NCBI GenBank assembly: GCA_025061935.1 | Contig: JANWZY010000009.1 | Span: 5,943-21,610, forward strand | Length of the DNA stretch: 15,668 nt | Source: Verrucomicrobiia bacterium | GTDB taxonomy: Bacteria > Verrucomicrobiota > Verrucomicrobiia > Limisphaerales > DTLC01 | Reading direction: 5' to 3' | Shown here: positions 1 to 7,910 of the stretch, one piece after another | Position numbering within the stretch: the stretch's first letter is position 1 | How the letters are laid out: every line of letters starts with the position of its first letter | Notes under the pieces: model-generated | The model's database searches: none | What the model was told of the DNA's origin: nothing | Seen by the model: only the letters and a program-made list of their open reading frames with translations | Position numbers and translations under genes: made by a program

Positions 1-558
1 TCTGCGCTGGCGGTCGAGCAGCACTCCGACCGTGTGATCTACGCCGGCACGTACAGCAAACCGTATGCTAGCGGGATCAGGGTCGGGTTCGGAATCTTGC
101 CCCCGTCGCTTTTCAAGCCGGTATTGTGGTTGAAAGGTAACCATGATTTCGGCACGGCGAACCTGCTCCAAAAGCTGCTCGCACTGGCGATTGTCACCGG
201 CGAGTATGAGGAGCAGCTTGGCCGCATCCAGGCTCGGTATGCGGAAAAGGCCGCGCTCATGCGGCGCGCGATCCAGAAGCATTTTCCGGGCGCGGTCGAG
301 GTGTGGGAACCTGCTGGCGGGCTGTACTATTGGGTCCGGCTGCCGCGCCGGGTCAACACAGGCGTCAGATCGAAAGTTTTCAGGCTCGCATTGGCCAAGG
401 ATGTTTTGTACGTGCCGGGCGAGTTTTGCTATTGTGACGATCCGACCCGGCCGAAACCGAGCCATGAAATGCGGATCAGTTTCGGCAACGCGACCGAGCG
501 CGATATTCGCGAGGGGATCGCGCGGCTTGGCAGTGTGTTGCACCAGGTAATAAGCTGA
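1..558 (+). CDS. PLP-dependent aminotransferase, class I/II (3' part only)
   Basis: The frame is open from base 1, so the gene starts outside the window; 185 codons of the C-terminal half are present. GTYSKPYASGIRVGF carries the Schiff-base lysine (K20 of this fragment) and the phosphate-contacting arginine (R27) of fold-type I aminotransferases. The C-terminal MRISFGNATERDIREGI holds the arginine (R158) that binds the substrate alpha-carboxylate. The order lysine loop, long helical stretch, GGLYYWVRLP, VPGEF, MRISF matches the LysN/kynurenine-aminotransferase/MocR-C-terminal group, which moves an amino group between an amino acid and a 2-oxo acid in the cytoplasm. Substrate cannot be read from this part. 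A lone enzyme and the catalytic half of a MocR-type regulator both remain possible, because the N-terminus is missing. The next gene starts 9 nt after the stop, so the two may be co-transcribed. Confidence 0.88.
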   Translation, partial: SALAVEQHSDRVIYAGTYSKPYASGIRVGFGILPPSLFKPVLWLKGNHDFGTANLLQKLLALAIVTGEYEEQLGRIQARYAEKAALMRRAIQKHFPGAVEVWEPAGGLYYWVRLPRRVNTGVRSKVFRLALAKDVLYVPGEFCYCDDPTRPKPSHEMRISFGNATERDIREGIARLGSVLHQVIS

Positions 559-567
559 AGGCCTGAG

Positions 568-1602
568 ATGGCGTTCAAGGATTTTCCGGATCAGGAGCAA
601 GCCATAGCGTTGCTGCAGCGGTCGCTGGAGCGCGGGCGTGTGGCGCACGCTTACATGTTCAGCGGTCATGACATAGACGAGCTGGAGGCTGTGGCGCGGA
701 CGCTGGCAAAGACGTTCAACTGTTTGAAGCCGATCAAGCGCAAGCGCGTGCGGGTCGATTGCTGCGATACCTGTGCCGCATGCGCTAAGGTCGAGAGCGG
801 CGCGCATCCTGACGTGCACTGGGTCCGGCCGGAATCGAAAACGCGCGTGATCCTTATCGAACAGATTCGCGAGTTAATGCGCGAGCTGAGTCTTAAACCG
901 GCCGAGGCGCAATATAAAATTGGCGTCGTGGTCGGGGCTGACCGGCTCAATGTGCAGGCGGCCAATGCGTTCCTTAAGACTTTGGAGGAGCCCCCTGGCG
1001 ATGCTGTGCTTGTACTGCTCACCACGGACCCGCAGCGCGTGTTGGATACGGTCGCGTCGCGTTGCATCCGGCTCAGTTTCGGCACCGGGTCGCGGCCACC
1101 GGACAAACAGCGTGTGCAATGGTTGGCCGAATTCGGTGCCAGCGCAGCCGCCGCGCAAGATAGCTTGCTCGACCGGTATAGGCTGCTCAGCTTTGTCACG
1201 AGCAGTCTCGCTCGACTTAGGTCCGAGATCGAGTCGGCTTTAAGCGAGGCCTCGCCTTTGGCCCGGTACGGGGAATACCCCGAGCTAGAACCGGAGCTGC
1301 GCGAGAAATGGCGGAAAGAGCTCGAGGCTGCGATCGAGGCGGCGTACCGCCAGCGGCGCGCCGCGCTGGTCGCGGACCTGCAGGTATGGTTCCGCGATGT
1401 GTGGCTGCGCACGCTGCGCGTTGACCCGCGCCTGCTCAGTCTGCCGGAGGAGTGCGGCACCGGTATACTCGCGGCGCGGCTAAGCCCCGGCCAGGCTTTG
1501 GAAAACCTGCAAGTGCTCGAGCAGCTCCAATGGTTCCTCAGCACGAACGTTCAAGAGCACCTCGCGTTCGAAGTCAGCTTCCTCAAGTTGCACCTTGGTT
1601 AG
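568..1602 (+). CDS. holB: DNA polymerase III, delta' subunit (clamp loader)
   Basis: 344 aa, close to the family's usual length. The delta' subunit is the fixed arm of the clamp-loader complex that places the beta clamp on primed DNA. Visible are the entry motif RVAHAYMFSG (about residues 24-33), four zinc-binding cysteines (C52, C65 or C66, C69, C72), NAFLKTLEEPP (133-143) and the SRC motif (164-166) that contributes the arginine finger to the neighbouring subunit. The Walker A loop is destroyed: G33 is followed by HDIDELE instead of GxGKT. This is expected for delta', which does not hydrolyse ATP, and it separates this protein from the ATP-binding DnaX paralogue. The ATG is preceded by GAAGG at 557-561, a reasonable ribosome-binding site. 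Confidence 0.93.
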   Translation: MAFKDFPDQEQAIALLQRSLERGRVAHAYMFSGHDIDELEAVARTLAKTFNCLKPIKRKRVRVDCCDTCAACAKVESGAHPDVHWVRPESKTRVILIEQIRELMRELSLKPAEAQYKIGVVVGADRLNVQAANAFLKTLEEPPGDAVLVLLTTDPQRVLDTVASRCIRLSFGTGSRPPDKQRVQWLAEFGASAAAAQDSLLDRYRLLSFVTSSLARLRSEIESALSEASPLARYGEYPELEPELREKWRKELEAAIEAAYRQRRAALVADLQVWFRDVWLRTLRVDPRLLSLPEECGTGILAARLSPGQALENLQVLEQLQWFLSTNVQEHLAFEVSFLKLHLG

Positions 1603-1615
1603 ACACGCGCGCACC

Positions 1616-2956
1616 ATGCCAGGCGGGTCTGAATCTGCGCATGATCTTCGGCGTAGCCGGGCGTTGCAAATTTTCAGCTTAGCGTTAGGCGCGGTGCTCG
1701 GGCTGGGCTTGGTAAAGTTCGGCAATCCTGTGATCTTAGATAAGGCCGTGGAGTGGCCCGGCAACTTTTGGGAGTGGCTGCTGATGGCGTGGCCAATTCG
1801 GATCGGGTACGCGCTTCTGGCCCCCGTGATTGTGGCGAGTATGTTTTGCGTGCGCTGGACCGAATTGAAGCTCCGGTGGGCGGCTGCGGTGCCTTTGGCC
1901 TGGCTTTTGTGGCAGCTCATAGCGGGCGCGCACACTGTGAATGTCGAGTTGACCGAAGTGACACTTTGGCATTTTGCCGCGTGCGTGGCCTGTTTCTACA
2001 TGGGATATCTTGTGCTGGGGCAGCTAGCAAACCCGAGCCATTTCTTCCTGGGTGTGAGTGTCGGCTTTGCTTTCGCACTGGCCATGGGCGTTGACCAGCA
2101 TTTCGGCGGACTGGAAGAGACTCGTCGGCATTTCTGGCAGTATGTGTACCCGAGCCTCGAGGATGTGCCAGCGGGGCTGCTCAAGCGTATGTCGAGCGAC
2201 CGAATCTTTGGTACGCTGTTCTACCCGAATTCATTTGCTAGTGCGATTGTATTGTGCTGCCCGCCGGTGCTGGCTTTCCTTTGGAGTTTGGACCGGCTTT
2301 TTACGCCGGGAGCGCGGATTTTCTTGGTAGCCATCTTTGCAGCGACAGCGTTGGCGTGCCTGGTGTGGACAGGGTCTAAAGGCGGCTGGCTTGCGGCTTT
2401 GGTCGTATGTTTCGCAGCCGTGCTACATTTGCGGTTAGTGCGCTGGGTCAAAATCGGATTGGTGGTTGGGGCATTGGCTTTCGGCTTGGGCATATTTGCT
2501 GTGCGGTTCAGTGGATACTTCGCCCGAGGCGCACCGAGTGCAGTGGCGCGGCTCGATTATTGGGTGGTGGCTGCAGCCACAGCACTTGATCATCCGCTGG
2601 TGGGCACCGGCCCCGGAACATTCCAAATCCCGTACGGCGCGCGGAAACGTCCGGAGGCAGAAATGGCACGCACGGCACACAACGACTACCTTCAGCAGGC
2701 GTCGGATTCAGGTCTGCCCGGGTTTGCACTTTACGCCCTGCTGGTCGTAGGCGGATTGTTTGCAGCTTATCCTGGCAACGGGCGGCTCGGCTCGCTGCCA
2801 TTGGCGACCTGGTTGGGCCTTTTGGGCTGGTGGGCACACAATCTTGTCGAATTCGGCCTCTATATCCCTGCGCTGAGCTGGCTCGCGTTTACCACGCTGG
2901 GCTGGTTGATCGGGCGCAATCAAAAAACCTTCGACAAACGTTCCGGCGGCCGTTAA
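1616..2956 (+). CDS. O-antigen ligase-like polytopic membrane protein (Wzy_C family)
   Basis: 446 aa from the ATG at 1616; an in-frame TTG at 1595 would overlap holB by 8 bp. The protein is almost entirely hydrophobic segments (roughly 10-12 helices) with one large hydrophilic loop near the C-terminus. Family hallmarks are GTLFYPNSFAS in the middle, TGSKGGW around residues 252-258 with a basic residue (K255) after the serine, LDHPLVGTGPGTF at the loop, and AHNDYLQQASDSGLPGF with H355. WaaL/Wzy-type proteins transfer or polymerise lipid-linked glycans at the periplasmic face of the inner membrane, using arginine or lysine and histidine residues of this kind. The natural substrate (O-antigen, exopolysaccharide or protein glycan) cannot be told from sequence, and no glycan cluster surrounds it. 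No ribosome-binding site is evident before either start. Confidence 0.8.
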   Translation: MPGGSESAHDLRRSRALQIFSLALGAVLGLGLVKFGNPVILDKAVEWPGNFWEWLLMAWPIRIGYALLAPVIVASMFCVRWTELKLRWAAAVPLAWLLWQLIAGAHTVNVELTEVTLWHFAACVACFYMGYLVLGQLANPSHFFLGVSVGFAFALAMGVDQHFGGLEETRRHFWQYVYPSLEDVPAGLLKRMSSDRIFGTLFYPNSFASAIVLCCPPVLAFLWSLDRLFTPGARIFLVAIFAATALACLVWTGSKGGWLAALVVCFAAVLHLRLVRWVKIGLVVGALAFGLGIFAVRFSGYFARGAPSAVARLDYWVVAAATALDHPLVGTGPGTFQIPYGARKRPEAEMARTAHNDYLQQASDSGLPGFALYALLVVGGLFAAYPGNGRLGSLPLATWLGLLGWWAHNLVEFGLYIPALSWLAFTTLGWLIGRNQKTFDKRSGGR

Positions 2957-2970
2957 CATAGGGGCTGCAA

Positions 2971-3423
2971 ATGAAAGTCTTGGTCCTAAACGGGCCGAAC
3001 TTGAACTTGCTTGGCCGGCGCGAGCCGGAGGTTTACGGCACTGCCACGTTGGCCCAGATCGAGTCCGACCTCCGAAACCGCGCAGCCGAGTTGGGTGTCG
3101 AGATTGATTTCAAACAATCCAACTCGGAGGCCGATATCGTGGGTTGGATTCAGGAATCGGTTGGCAGGTACGACGCGATTATCCTGAACGCGGCGGCGTT
3201 TACTCACACCAGTATCGCGATTCGGGACGCCATCGTGGCTGCGAATGTGCCGTGCGTGGAAGTGCATTTAAGCAACATTTACGCACGTGAGCCATTCCGG
3301 CACCACTCTCTTATTGCGCCGGTTTGCGTAGGCCAAATTTCTGGCTTCGGCCCGATGTCGTATATACTGGCCTTGGAGGCTGTAGTTAACGTTAAAGGGG
3401 AGCGGGCCAAGGTCAAACATTGA
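2971..3423 (+). CDS. aroQ: Type II 3-dehydroquinate dehydratase
   Basis: 150 aa, the normal size. It removes water from 3-dehydroquinate to give 3-dehydroshikimate, step three of the shikimate pathway, by an enolate mechanism in a dodecameric cytoplasmic enzyme. Family signatures are complete: LNGPNLNLLGRREPEVYG at the N-terminus with the flexible-lid arginine (R17) and catalytic tyrosine (Y22), N73 and H79 in ILNAAAFTHTS, the catalytic histidine H99 in VEVHLSN, and R110 in REPFRHHS. AGGGG at 2960-2964 lies six bases before the ATG. The gene follows the membrane protein by 14 nt and is probably read from the same transcript. An aroQ-accB-accC order is common in bacteria, often with efp inserted before accB; no efp is present here. 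Confidence 0.96.
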   Translation: MKVLVLNGPNLNLLGRREPEVYGTATLAQIESDLRNRAAELGVEIDFKQSNSEADIVGWIQESVGRYDAIILNAAAFTHTSIAIRDAIVAANVPCVEVHLSNIYAREPFRHHSLIAPVCVGQISGFGPMSYILALEAVVNVKGERAKVKH

Positions 3424-3464
3424 TGCTTTTCGAGCAAATTTAGGCGTTCGGAAGTGGTTTATGC

Positions 3465-3491
3465 TTGACGGGCGAACAAGCAACTTTTAAA
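3465..3491 (+). promoter_or_regulatory. Possible promoter before accB
   Basis: The aroQ-accB gap is visibly more AT-rich than the flanking genes. TTGACG at 3465-3470 matches the -35 consensus in five of six bases, and TTTAAA at 3486-3491 matches a -10 box in four of six. The spacing of 15 bp is short. A second, poorer pair is TTGCTT (3576-3581) with TAACGT (3599-3604), 17 bp apart, whose start point would fall almost on the accB GTG. Either would let accBC be transcribed apart from aroQ. Confidence 0.3.
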
Positions 3492-3506
3492 GGAAACGAG
3501 CGGCCC

Positions 3507-3611
3507 ATGGCTCGGGTTGGAACAGGTGCGGAAGAATGGTTCAGTCGAGGTTTTTGGAAGCATTTAAAGCCCGTTTTGCTTTACTTTAGTGTTAACTGTA
3601 ACGTGAACTAA
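3507..3611 (+). CDS. Possible 34-codon ORF immediately upstream of accB
   Basis: ATG at 3507 runs 34 codons to TAA at 3609-3611 and stops two bases before the accB GTG (3614). The predicted peptide has a mixed, tryptophan-containing N-terminal half (EEWFSRGFWKHLK) and a hydrophobic tail (PVLLYFSV). AAAGGA lies upstream at 3489-3494, but 12 nt from the ATG, which is too far for a good ribosome-binding site. Base use at third positions is less GC-rich than in the neighbouring genes, which argues against a long-standing coding region. If translated, its stop position would couple it to accB. I do not recognise the peptide; chance is a fair alternative. Confidence 0.25.
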   Translation: MARVGTGAEEWFSRGFWKHLKPVLLYFSVNCNVN

Positions 3612-3613
3612 CC

Positions 3614-4090
3614 GTGGACCTGAAGGATATCAAAGCCATAATTGACCTGATGAGGCGAAATTCCATCGCCGAGTTCGAACTTGAACGGCAGGATTTCAAA
3701 ATCCGGCTCAAGCGGATGCCTGAAACCGTGTATCCGCCTATTCCGGAGGAGCAAGTTGTGGCTGCACCGGCACCGCCGCGGGCTGTGCCGGCAGCGATGC
3801 CGCAGGCGGTTGTGCCGCCGGCAGCGCCTCAACCCCAGCCTTCGGTGGCAGAGCTTGAAATCAAGTCGCCTATGATCGGCACTTTTTACCGGTCACCTTC
3901 GCCAGATTCGGCCCCGTATGTGGAAGTCGGAAGCGAGGTCAACCCCGATACCGTTGTGTGTATAATCGAAGCCATGAAGGTCATGAACGAGATCAAGGCC
4001 GAGGCGCGGGGCGTTATTACTCAAGTGCTTGTCGAGAACGGTAAACCTGTCGAGTTCGGCCAGCCGCTGTTCAAGCTCCGGCCGCTTTAA
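3614..4090 (+). CDS. accB: Acetyl-CoA carboxylase biotin carboxyl carrier protein
   Basis: 158 aa from GTG. It carries the biotin that shuttles carboxylate from AccC to the carboxyltransferase (AccA/AccD) in the first committed step of fatty-acid synthesis. The N-terminal 35 residues form the usual helical AccC-contact segment. An alanine/proline-rich linker follows (about residues 41-77), then the biotinyl domain from about residue 80. EAMKVMNE contains the biotinylated lysine K122, codon 3977-3979. The thumb loop typical of AccB is present between Y92 and P101 (YRSPSPDSAPY). The GTG start is chosen because DLKDIKAIIDLM directly after it is the conserved AccB beginning. AccC follows 66 nt downstream. 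The carboxyltransferase genes are not in the window. Confidence 0.96.
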   Translation: MDLKDIKAIIDLMRRNSIAEFELERQDFKIRLKRMPETVYPPIPEEQVVAAPAPPRAVPAAMPQAVVPPAAPQPQPSVAELEIKSPMIGTFYRSPSPDSAPYVEVGSEVNPDTVVCIIEAMKVMNEIKAEARGVITQVLVENGKPVEFGQPLFKLRPL

Positions 4091-4156
4091 GCCGCTGTTC
4101 GTGTCGCCGGACAGGTTCATGATAACCGTACTGACTCGAAGAGGCGCTTTAGGCTC

Positions 4157-5539
4157 ATGTTCGAGAAAATCCTTGTAGCGAACCGCGGCGAAATAGCGGT
4201 TCGGATCATCCGCGCGTGCAAGGAATTGAACATCCGCACGGTGGCCGTCTATTCGGAAGCGGATGCAAACTCAATGCATGTGCAATTGGCCGACGAAGCA
4301 ATTTGCATCGGTCGCGGCCCAGCCCCGGAAAGTTATCTGCGGATTGATCGCATAATAAGCGCTGCCGAGATCACAGATGTGGACGCGATCCATCCGGGGT
4401 ATGGTTTCTTAGCCGAGAACGCGCACTTTGCCGACGTGTGCGAAAGTTGCAACATCAGGTTCATTGGCCCCAGCTCCCGCGCCATGAACGCGCTTGCGGA
4501 CAAAGCGGTAAGCCGGGAATTGGCCAAAAAAGCGGGTGTGCCCGTGCCGCCCGGCTCCGAAGGTGTTGTGGAGACCGAGCAGGAGGCGCTGGCTGTGGCC
4601 AAGCGCCTCGGGTATCCGGTAATGATCAAAGCGGTCGCCGGCGGCGGCGGGCGTGGCATGCGCACCGCGCATAACGATATTTCGCTTGTCAAAGAGTACA
4701 GGACCGCGCGCACGGAAGCCGAGCGCGCGTTCGGCAACTCGGCCGTTTACATCGAGAAATACATTGAAGACTGTCGCCACATCGAGTTCCAAATACTGGC
4801 TGACCAAAAAGGGCATGTAATTCACCTGGGCGAGCGCGACTGCTCGATCCAGCGCCGGAACCAGAAAGTATTGGAAGAGACGCCCTCACCTTTTCTGGAA
4901 TCCAAGCATAAGAAACTCCGGGACCGGATGGGGCGTGCCGCAGTAAGAATTGCCGAGGTGGCGCATTACACCGGCGCGGGCACCGTCGAGTTTATCGTGG
5001 ACAATCAGGGGAACTTTTACTTTTTGGAAGTCAACAAGCGTATCCAAGTCGAGCACCCGATCACCGAAGAGGTTACTGGCATCGATTTGGTGAAAGCGCA
5101 GATTTTGATTGCGATGGGCGAGCCGCTGCGCATCTCCCAGAGCGACGTCAAGATTCAGGGGCATGCCATCGAGTGCCGGATCAACGCCGAGGACCCCTTC
5201 GATGAGTTCCGTCCGTGTCCGGGCCGGATCGACATGTACTACCAGCCTGGTGGGCGTGGCGTGCGTGTTGATACGCATGCGTATGCCGGATACACCATTC
5301 CCGAGTTTTATGATTCATTGATCGCCAAGCTGATAACCTACGGCAAAGACAGGCGCGAGGCGATGGACCGGATGAGCCGCGCGTTGAGTGAGTACATCAT
5401 CACAGGCATAAAAACCAATATCTCGTTCCAGCAAGCGATCTTGCAGGACCCGAATTTCCGGCGCGGTGTGTACACCACGGGCTTTGTCGAGCAATTGCTG
5501 GGTGGGGCGCGCCGCGAGCTGATCGAAGAAAAAATCTGA
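4157..5539 (+). CDS. accC: Acetyl-CoA carboxylase, biotin carboxylase subunit
   Basis: 460 aa, slightly longer than the usual ~450, with the extra length at the C-terminus. It carboxylates biotin on AccB using ATP and bicarbonate. In order: the N-terminal fold FEKILVANRGEIAVRIIRACK, the ATP-grasp glycine loop GGGGRGM (162-168) after K158, HLGERDCSIQRRNQK with the strongly conserved arginine and glutamine residues, and EVNKRIQVEHP (291-301) with metal ligand E291, N293 and catalytic-site R295. Most homologues read E-M-N-T-R here; this protein has lysine (K294) in place of threonine. The C-terminal biotin carboxylase domain is complete (ECRINAEDP onward). AAGAGG at 4139-4144 is a distant ribosome-binding candidate, 12 nt before ATG. 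A fused carboxyltransferase or carrier domain is absent, so this is the separate-subunit bacterial form. Confidence 0.96.
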   Translation: MFEKILVANRGEIAVRIIRACKELNIRTVAVYSEADANSMHVQLADEAICIGRGPAPESYLRIDRIISAAEITDVDAIHPGYGFLAENAHFADVCESCNIRFIGPSSRAMNALADKAVSRELAKKAGVPVPPGSEGVVETEQEALAVAKRLGYPVMIKAVAGGGGRGMRTAHNDISLVKEYRTARTEAERAFGNSAVYIEKYIEDCRHIEFQILADQKGHVIHLGERDCSIQRRNQKVLEETPSPFLESKHKKLRDRMGRAAVRIAEVAHYTGAGTVEFIVDNQGNFYFLEVNKRIQVEHPITEEVTGIDLVKAQILIAMGEPLRISQSDVKIQGHAIECRINAEDPFDEFRPCPGRIDMYYQPGGRGVRVDTHAYAGYTIPEFYDSLIAKLITYGKDRREAMDRMSRALSEYIITGIKTNISFQQAILQDPNFRRGVYTTGFVEQLLGGARRELIEEKI

Positions 5540-5626
5540 GTACGATTCGGCTGCCTCCGCAAACCGCGATGATACTTGCCTTGGGGTTGTGCACTCGGGG
5601 GCGAGGCATCCGCAGGAGTTGCTTGT

Positions 5627-5649
5627 ACCGGACCGGCTCCCGGGTTTTT
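5627..5649 (+). terminator. Weak hairpin plus T-run after accC
   Basis: CCGG at 5628-5631 can pair with CCGG at 5640-5643 and is followed by GTTTTT. The stem is only 4-5 bp, so this is a marginal intrinsic terminator. Its place supports it: it lies after accC and directly before a promoter-like pair for prmC. Confidence 0.27.
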
Positions 5650-5653
5650 CGCT

Positions 5654-5682
5654 TTGTTCCACCTAGCGCGGGCAGTTAGAAT
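5654..5682 (+). promoter_or_regulatory. Promoter for prmC with -10 box 7 nt from the start codon
   Basis: TTGTTC (5654-5659) and TAGAAT (5677-5682) are separated by 17 bp. The -10 matches the consensus in five of six bases and the -35 in three. Transcription would begin around 5689-5690, on or beside the prmC GTG, so the mRNA would have almost no leader. The octamer TAGAATTC containing this -10 recurs at 13629-13636 upstream of the pseudouridine synthase gene. Confidence 0.45.
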
Positions 5683-5689
5683 TCCTGGC

Positions 5690-6559
5690 GTGACCGTGCT
5701 TGAGGTCATCCAGAAGAGCACCGAGTTCCTCGCCAAAAAGGGCATAGAATCGCCACGGCTCCAGGCCGAGTTGCTGCTGGCGCACTTGCTTAAAATGCCC
5801 CGGATGCACCTTTATCTTAACTTCGACCGGCGCCTCTCAGACGCGGAGCTGAGCGCATTGCGCGAGATGGTCAAGCGGCGCGCGCAGCGCGAGCCGCTTC
5901 AGTACATAACCGGCAGCGCGAACTTTTGCGGACTCGAATTGGTTGTGAACCGGCACGTGCTTATCCCGCGCCCTGAAACAGAACTCCTCGCACAGAAAGG
6001 CTGGGAGTTCCTTCTGAACTGTGGGGTCGAGCAGCCCAAGGCTCTCGATTTCGGGACGGGCAGCGGATGCATTGCCATAGCGTTGGCGGTGCATTGCCAG
6101 CGGGCTGAAGTGTGGGCGATTGATTGCTCGGAAGCCGCGCTGGGGGTGGCCAAGCTGAATGCGGAGCGGCACGGGGTCCTAGATCGGATCAGGTTTGTTG
6201 CCTCAGACGGGTTTGATGCGTTGCCGGCAGAGTTGCGGCTGGATTTGATCATAAGCAATCCGCCGTACATTCCGAGCAGCCAGATCGAACGGTTGCAGCC
6301 GGAGGTACGCGATTACGAGCCGCGCCAAGCGCTCGATGGTGGGCACGATGGCTTGGACTATTTCCGCAAGCTCGCCGCTGGCGCAGCGCCGCTTTTGAAG
6401 CCCGGCGGCGTGTTGATGGTCGAGTTGGGCGACGGCGCGGCCGATGCGACGCGCGCCGTGTTCGAGCAGCGCGGCTGGATTGTTGCAGGAATCGAGTGCG
6501 ATTATAATGGCAAAGCCAGGATTCTGATAGCGCGTCCCGGCAACGCGGTGCAGGCGTAG
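5690..6559 (+). CDS. prmC: Peptide chain release factor N5-glutamine methyltransferase
   Basis: 289 aa from GTG 5690. It methylates the glutamine of the GGQ motif in release factors RF1 and RF2, using S-adenosylmethionine. An N-terminal helical bundle (about residues 1-75) precedes the methyltransferase fold, with IPRPETE before the first strand, the SAM-binding loop DFGTGSG (120-126), and NPPY (190-193), which holds the target glutamine side chain. The frame stays open upstream to 5576, but those residues are unlike the family and the protein from 5690 has normal PrmC length. No Shine-Dalgarno sequence precedes the start; the promoter -10 box lies seven bases away instead. A prfA-prmC-murA order is frequent in bacteria. 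Here prmC-murA is kept and prfA is not adjacent. Confidence 0.94.
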   Translation: MTVLEVIQKSTEFLAKKGIESPRLQAELLLAHLLKMPRMHLYLNFDRRLSDAELSALREMVKRRAQREPLQYITGSANFCGLELVVNRHVLIPRPETELLAQKGWEFLLNCGVEQPKALDFGTGSGCIAIALAVHCQRAEVWAIDCSEAALGVAKLNAERHGVLDRIRFVASDGFDALPAELRLDLIISNPPYIPSSQIERLQPEVRDYEPRQALDGGHDGLDYFRKLAAGAAPLLKPGGVLMVELGDGAADATRAVFEQRGWIVAGIECDYNGKARILIARPGNAVQA

Positions 6560-6609
6560 TGCACTTGCGCGGCATTGTCTGGGCATGCGCGTTAAATGCG
6601 GGCCTGACA

Positions 6610-6615
6610 TATAGT
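6610..6615 (+). promoter_or_regulatory. Possible -10 box before murA
   Basis: TATAGT matches the -10 consensus in five of six bases in the 82-bp prmC-murA gap and would start transcription about 20 nt before the murA ATG. No convincing -35 box lies at the right distance. murA may simply be co-transcribed with prmC. Confidence 0.25.
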
Positions 6616-6641
6616 CCGGAACAAGTCGTACACACTGGGGT

Positions 6642-7910
6642 ATGCAGAGTTTCATCATCAAAGGTGGTGTGCCATTGCACGGCCAAGTCCAGATTAGTGG
6701 CGCGAAAAACGCTGCGCTGCCGATCATGGCGGCGACACTACTTACCGACGAACCTTGCACCATACGCCGTGTGCCCAACGTGAGCGATGTGCGGTTCATG
6801 TGCAAGATACTCGCCTCGTTGGGGGCAGAGGTGGAGTTCCACGGGGACACGGTGCGCGTCCGGGCCAAGAAGATTAATCCAGTTTGCGACTATGACCTGG
6901 TCCGGCAGATGCGCGGCTCGATTTGCGTCATGGGGCCGCTGCTTGGGCGGTTGCACCGCGCAACTGTGTCTTTGCCCGGCGGCTGTGTGATCGGCGCGCG
7001 CCCGATCAACCTGCATTTGAAAGGATTCGAGGCACTCGGCGCAGACGTCAAAATCGAGGGCGGTTACGTCAAGGCGTCTGCGAAGCGGCTTCTGGGTACT
7101 GAAATCTTTCTTGGTGGCCGCGCCGGCTCGACAGTGCTCGGCACAGCAAACGTAATGATGGCCGCGACGCTGGCCGAGGGGGTGACGGTGATCGAAAGTG
7201 CGGCATGCGAGCCTGAAGTTGTTGACCTGGCGAATTTCCTCAACGCGATGGGCGCTAAAATTACCGGCGCCGGTAGCCCGACAATCACGATTGTGGGGGT
7301 CAAACAGTTGCACGGGGTCGAGTACGAAATCATTCCCGACCGTATCGAAGCGGCCACATACGCAATTGCAGCGGCCGCAACCAACGGCGAGGTCACCATT
7401 ACGGGCGCGCGCCCGGATCACATGCACGCGGTCTTGGACAAGCTCAACGAGGCCGGGGTGCGGATCGAGCGCAAAGGCGCGGTGTTGACCGTAAAACCGC
7501 ATGGCGAATTGAGGGCTGTGGATGTGACCACGCTACCCTACGCCGGGTTCCCAACAGACGTACAGGCGCAAATGATGGCGTTGCTTACGCTGGCGCCGGG
7601 TATCAGCATTATCACCGAACGCATCTTCGAGTCGCGGTTCATGCACGTAAGCGAGTTGGCACGGCTGGGCGCCGATATCGAGCTTGAAGGCCCAAGTGCA
7701 ATTGTCAAAGGGGGCAAACCTTTAAGCGGCGCGCCGGTCATGGCCAGCGATCTCCGCGCCTCGGCCGCGTTGGTCATAGCTGGCCTAGCGGCGAAAGGCA
7801 CCACGCAGGTCAACCGTATCTATCACATTGACCGGGGCTACGAAAACATAGACACTAAGCTCCGGCGGCTTGGCGCGCGCATTCAGCGCATTGAGGTAGA
7901 AGGCCCGTGA
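6642..7910 (+). CDS. murA: UDP-N-acetylglucosamine 1-carboxyvinyltransferase
   Basis: 422 aa, standard length. It catalyses the first committed step of peptidoglycan synthesis, transferring enolpyruvate from phosphoenolpyruvate to UDP-GlcNAc in the cytoplasm. SGAKNAALP has K22-N23, and the mobile loop PGGCVIGARP has the catalytic cysteine C115 and R120, in exact register with the E. coli enzyme. GFPTDVQAQ contains D306 (the general base, D305 in E. coli). DLRASAALVIAG has R372 and HIDRGYENIDTKL has R398. Because C115 is kept (some phyla carry aspartate), the enzyme is predicted to be fosfomycin-sensitive. The start at 6642 gives the normal MQSFIIKGG beginning. Its stop codon overlaps the start of the next gene. 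Confidence 0.97.
   Translation: MQSFIIKGGVPLHGQVQISGAKNAALPIMAATLLTDEPCTIRRVPNVSDVRFMCKILASLGAEVEFHGDTVRVRAKKINPVCDYDLVRQMRGSICVMGPLLGRLHRATVSLPGGCVIGARPINLHLKGFEALGADVKIEGGYVKASAKRLLGTEIFLGGRAGSTVLGTANVMMAATLAEGVTVIESAACEPEVVDLANFLNAMGAKITGAGSPTITIVGVKQLHGVEYEIIPDRIEAATYAIAAAATNGEVTITGARPDHMHAVLDKLNEAGVRIERKGAVLTVKPHGELRAVDVTTLPYAGFPTDVQAQMMALLTLAPGISIITERIFESRFMHVSELARLGADIELEGPSAIVKGGKPLSGAPVMASDLRASAALVIAGLAAKGTTQVNRIYHIDRGYENIDTKLRRLGARIQRIEVEGP

Noticed and set aside
4148..4156. CTTTAGGCTC just before the accC start resembles the right half of the 3' repeat
   Set aside because: It has no left arm (CAGCC) and no GTTTGT lead; a short match by chance is enough to explain it.
5576..5689. 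Upstream in-frame extension of prmC
   Set aside because: The 38 extra residues are low-complexity and unlike the family, while the protein from 5690 has normal PrmC length and begins with the usual N-terminal helix.
6738..7502. Long minus-strand open frame within murA, and similar ones within holB, bamD and the PpiD-like gene
   Set aside because: They are antisense shadows of GC-rich coding sequence, rich in Arg/His/Cys, without domains or start signals.
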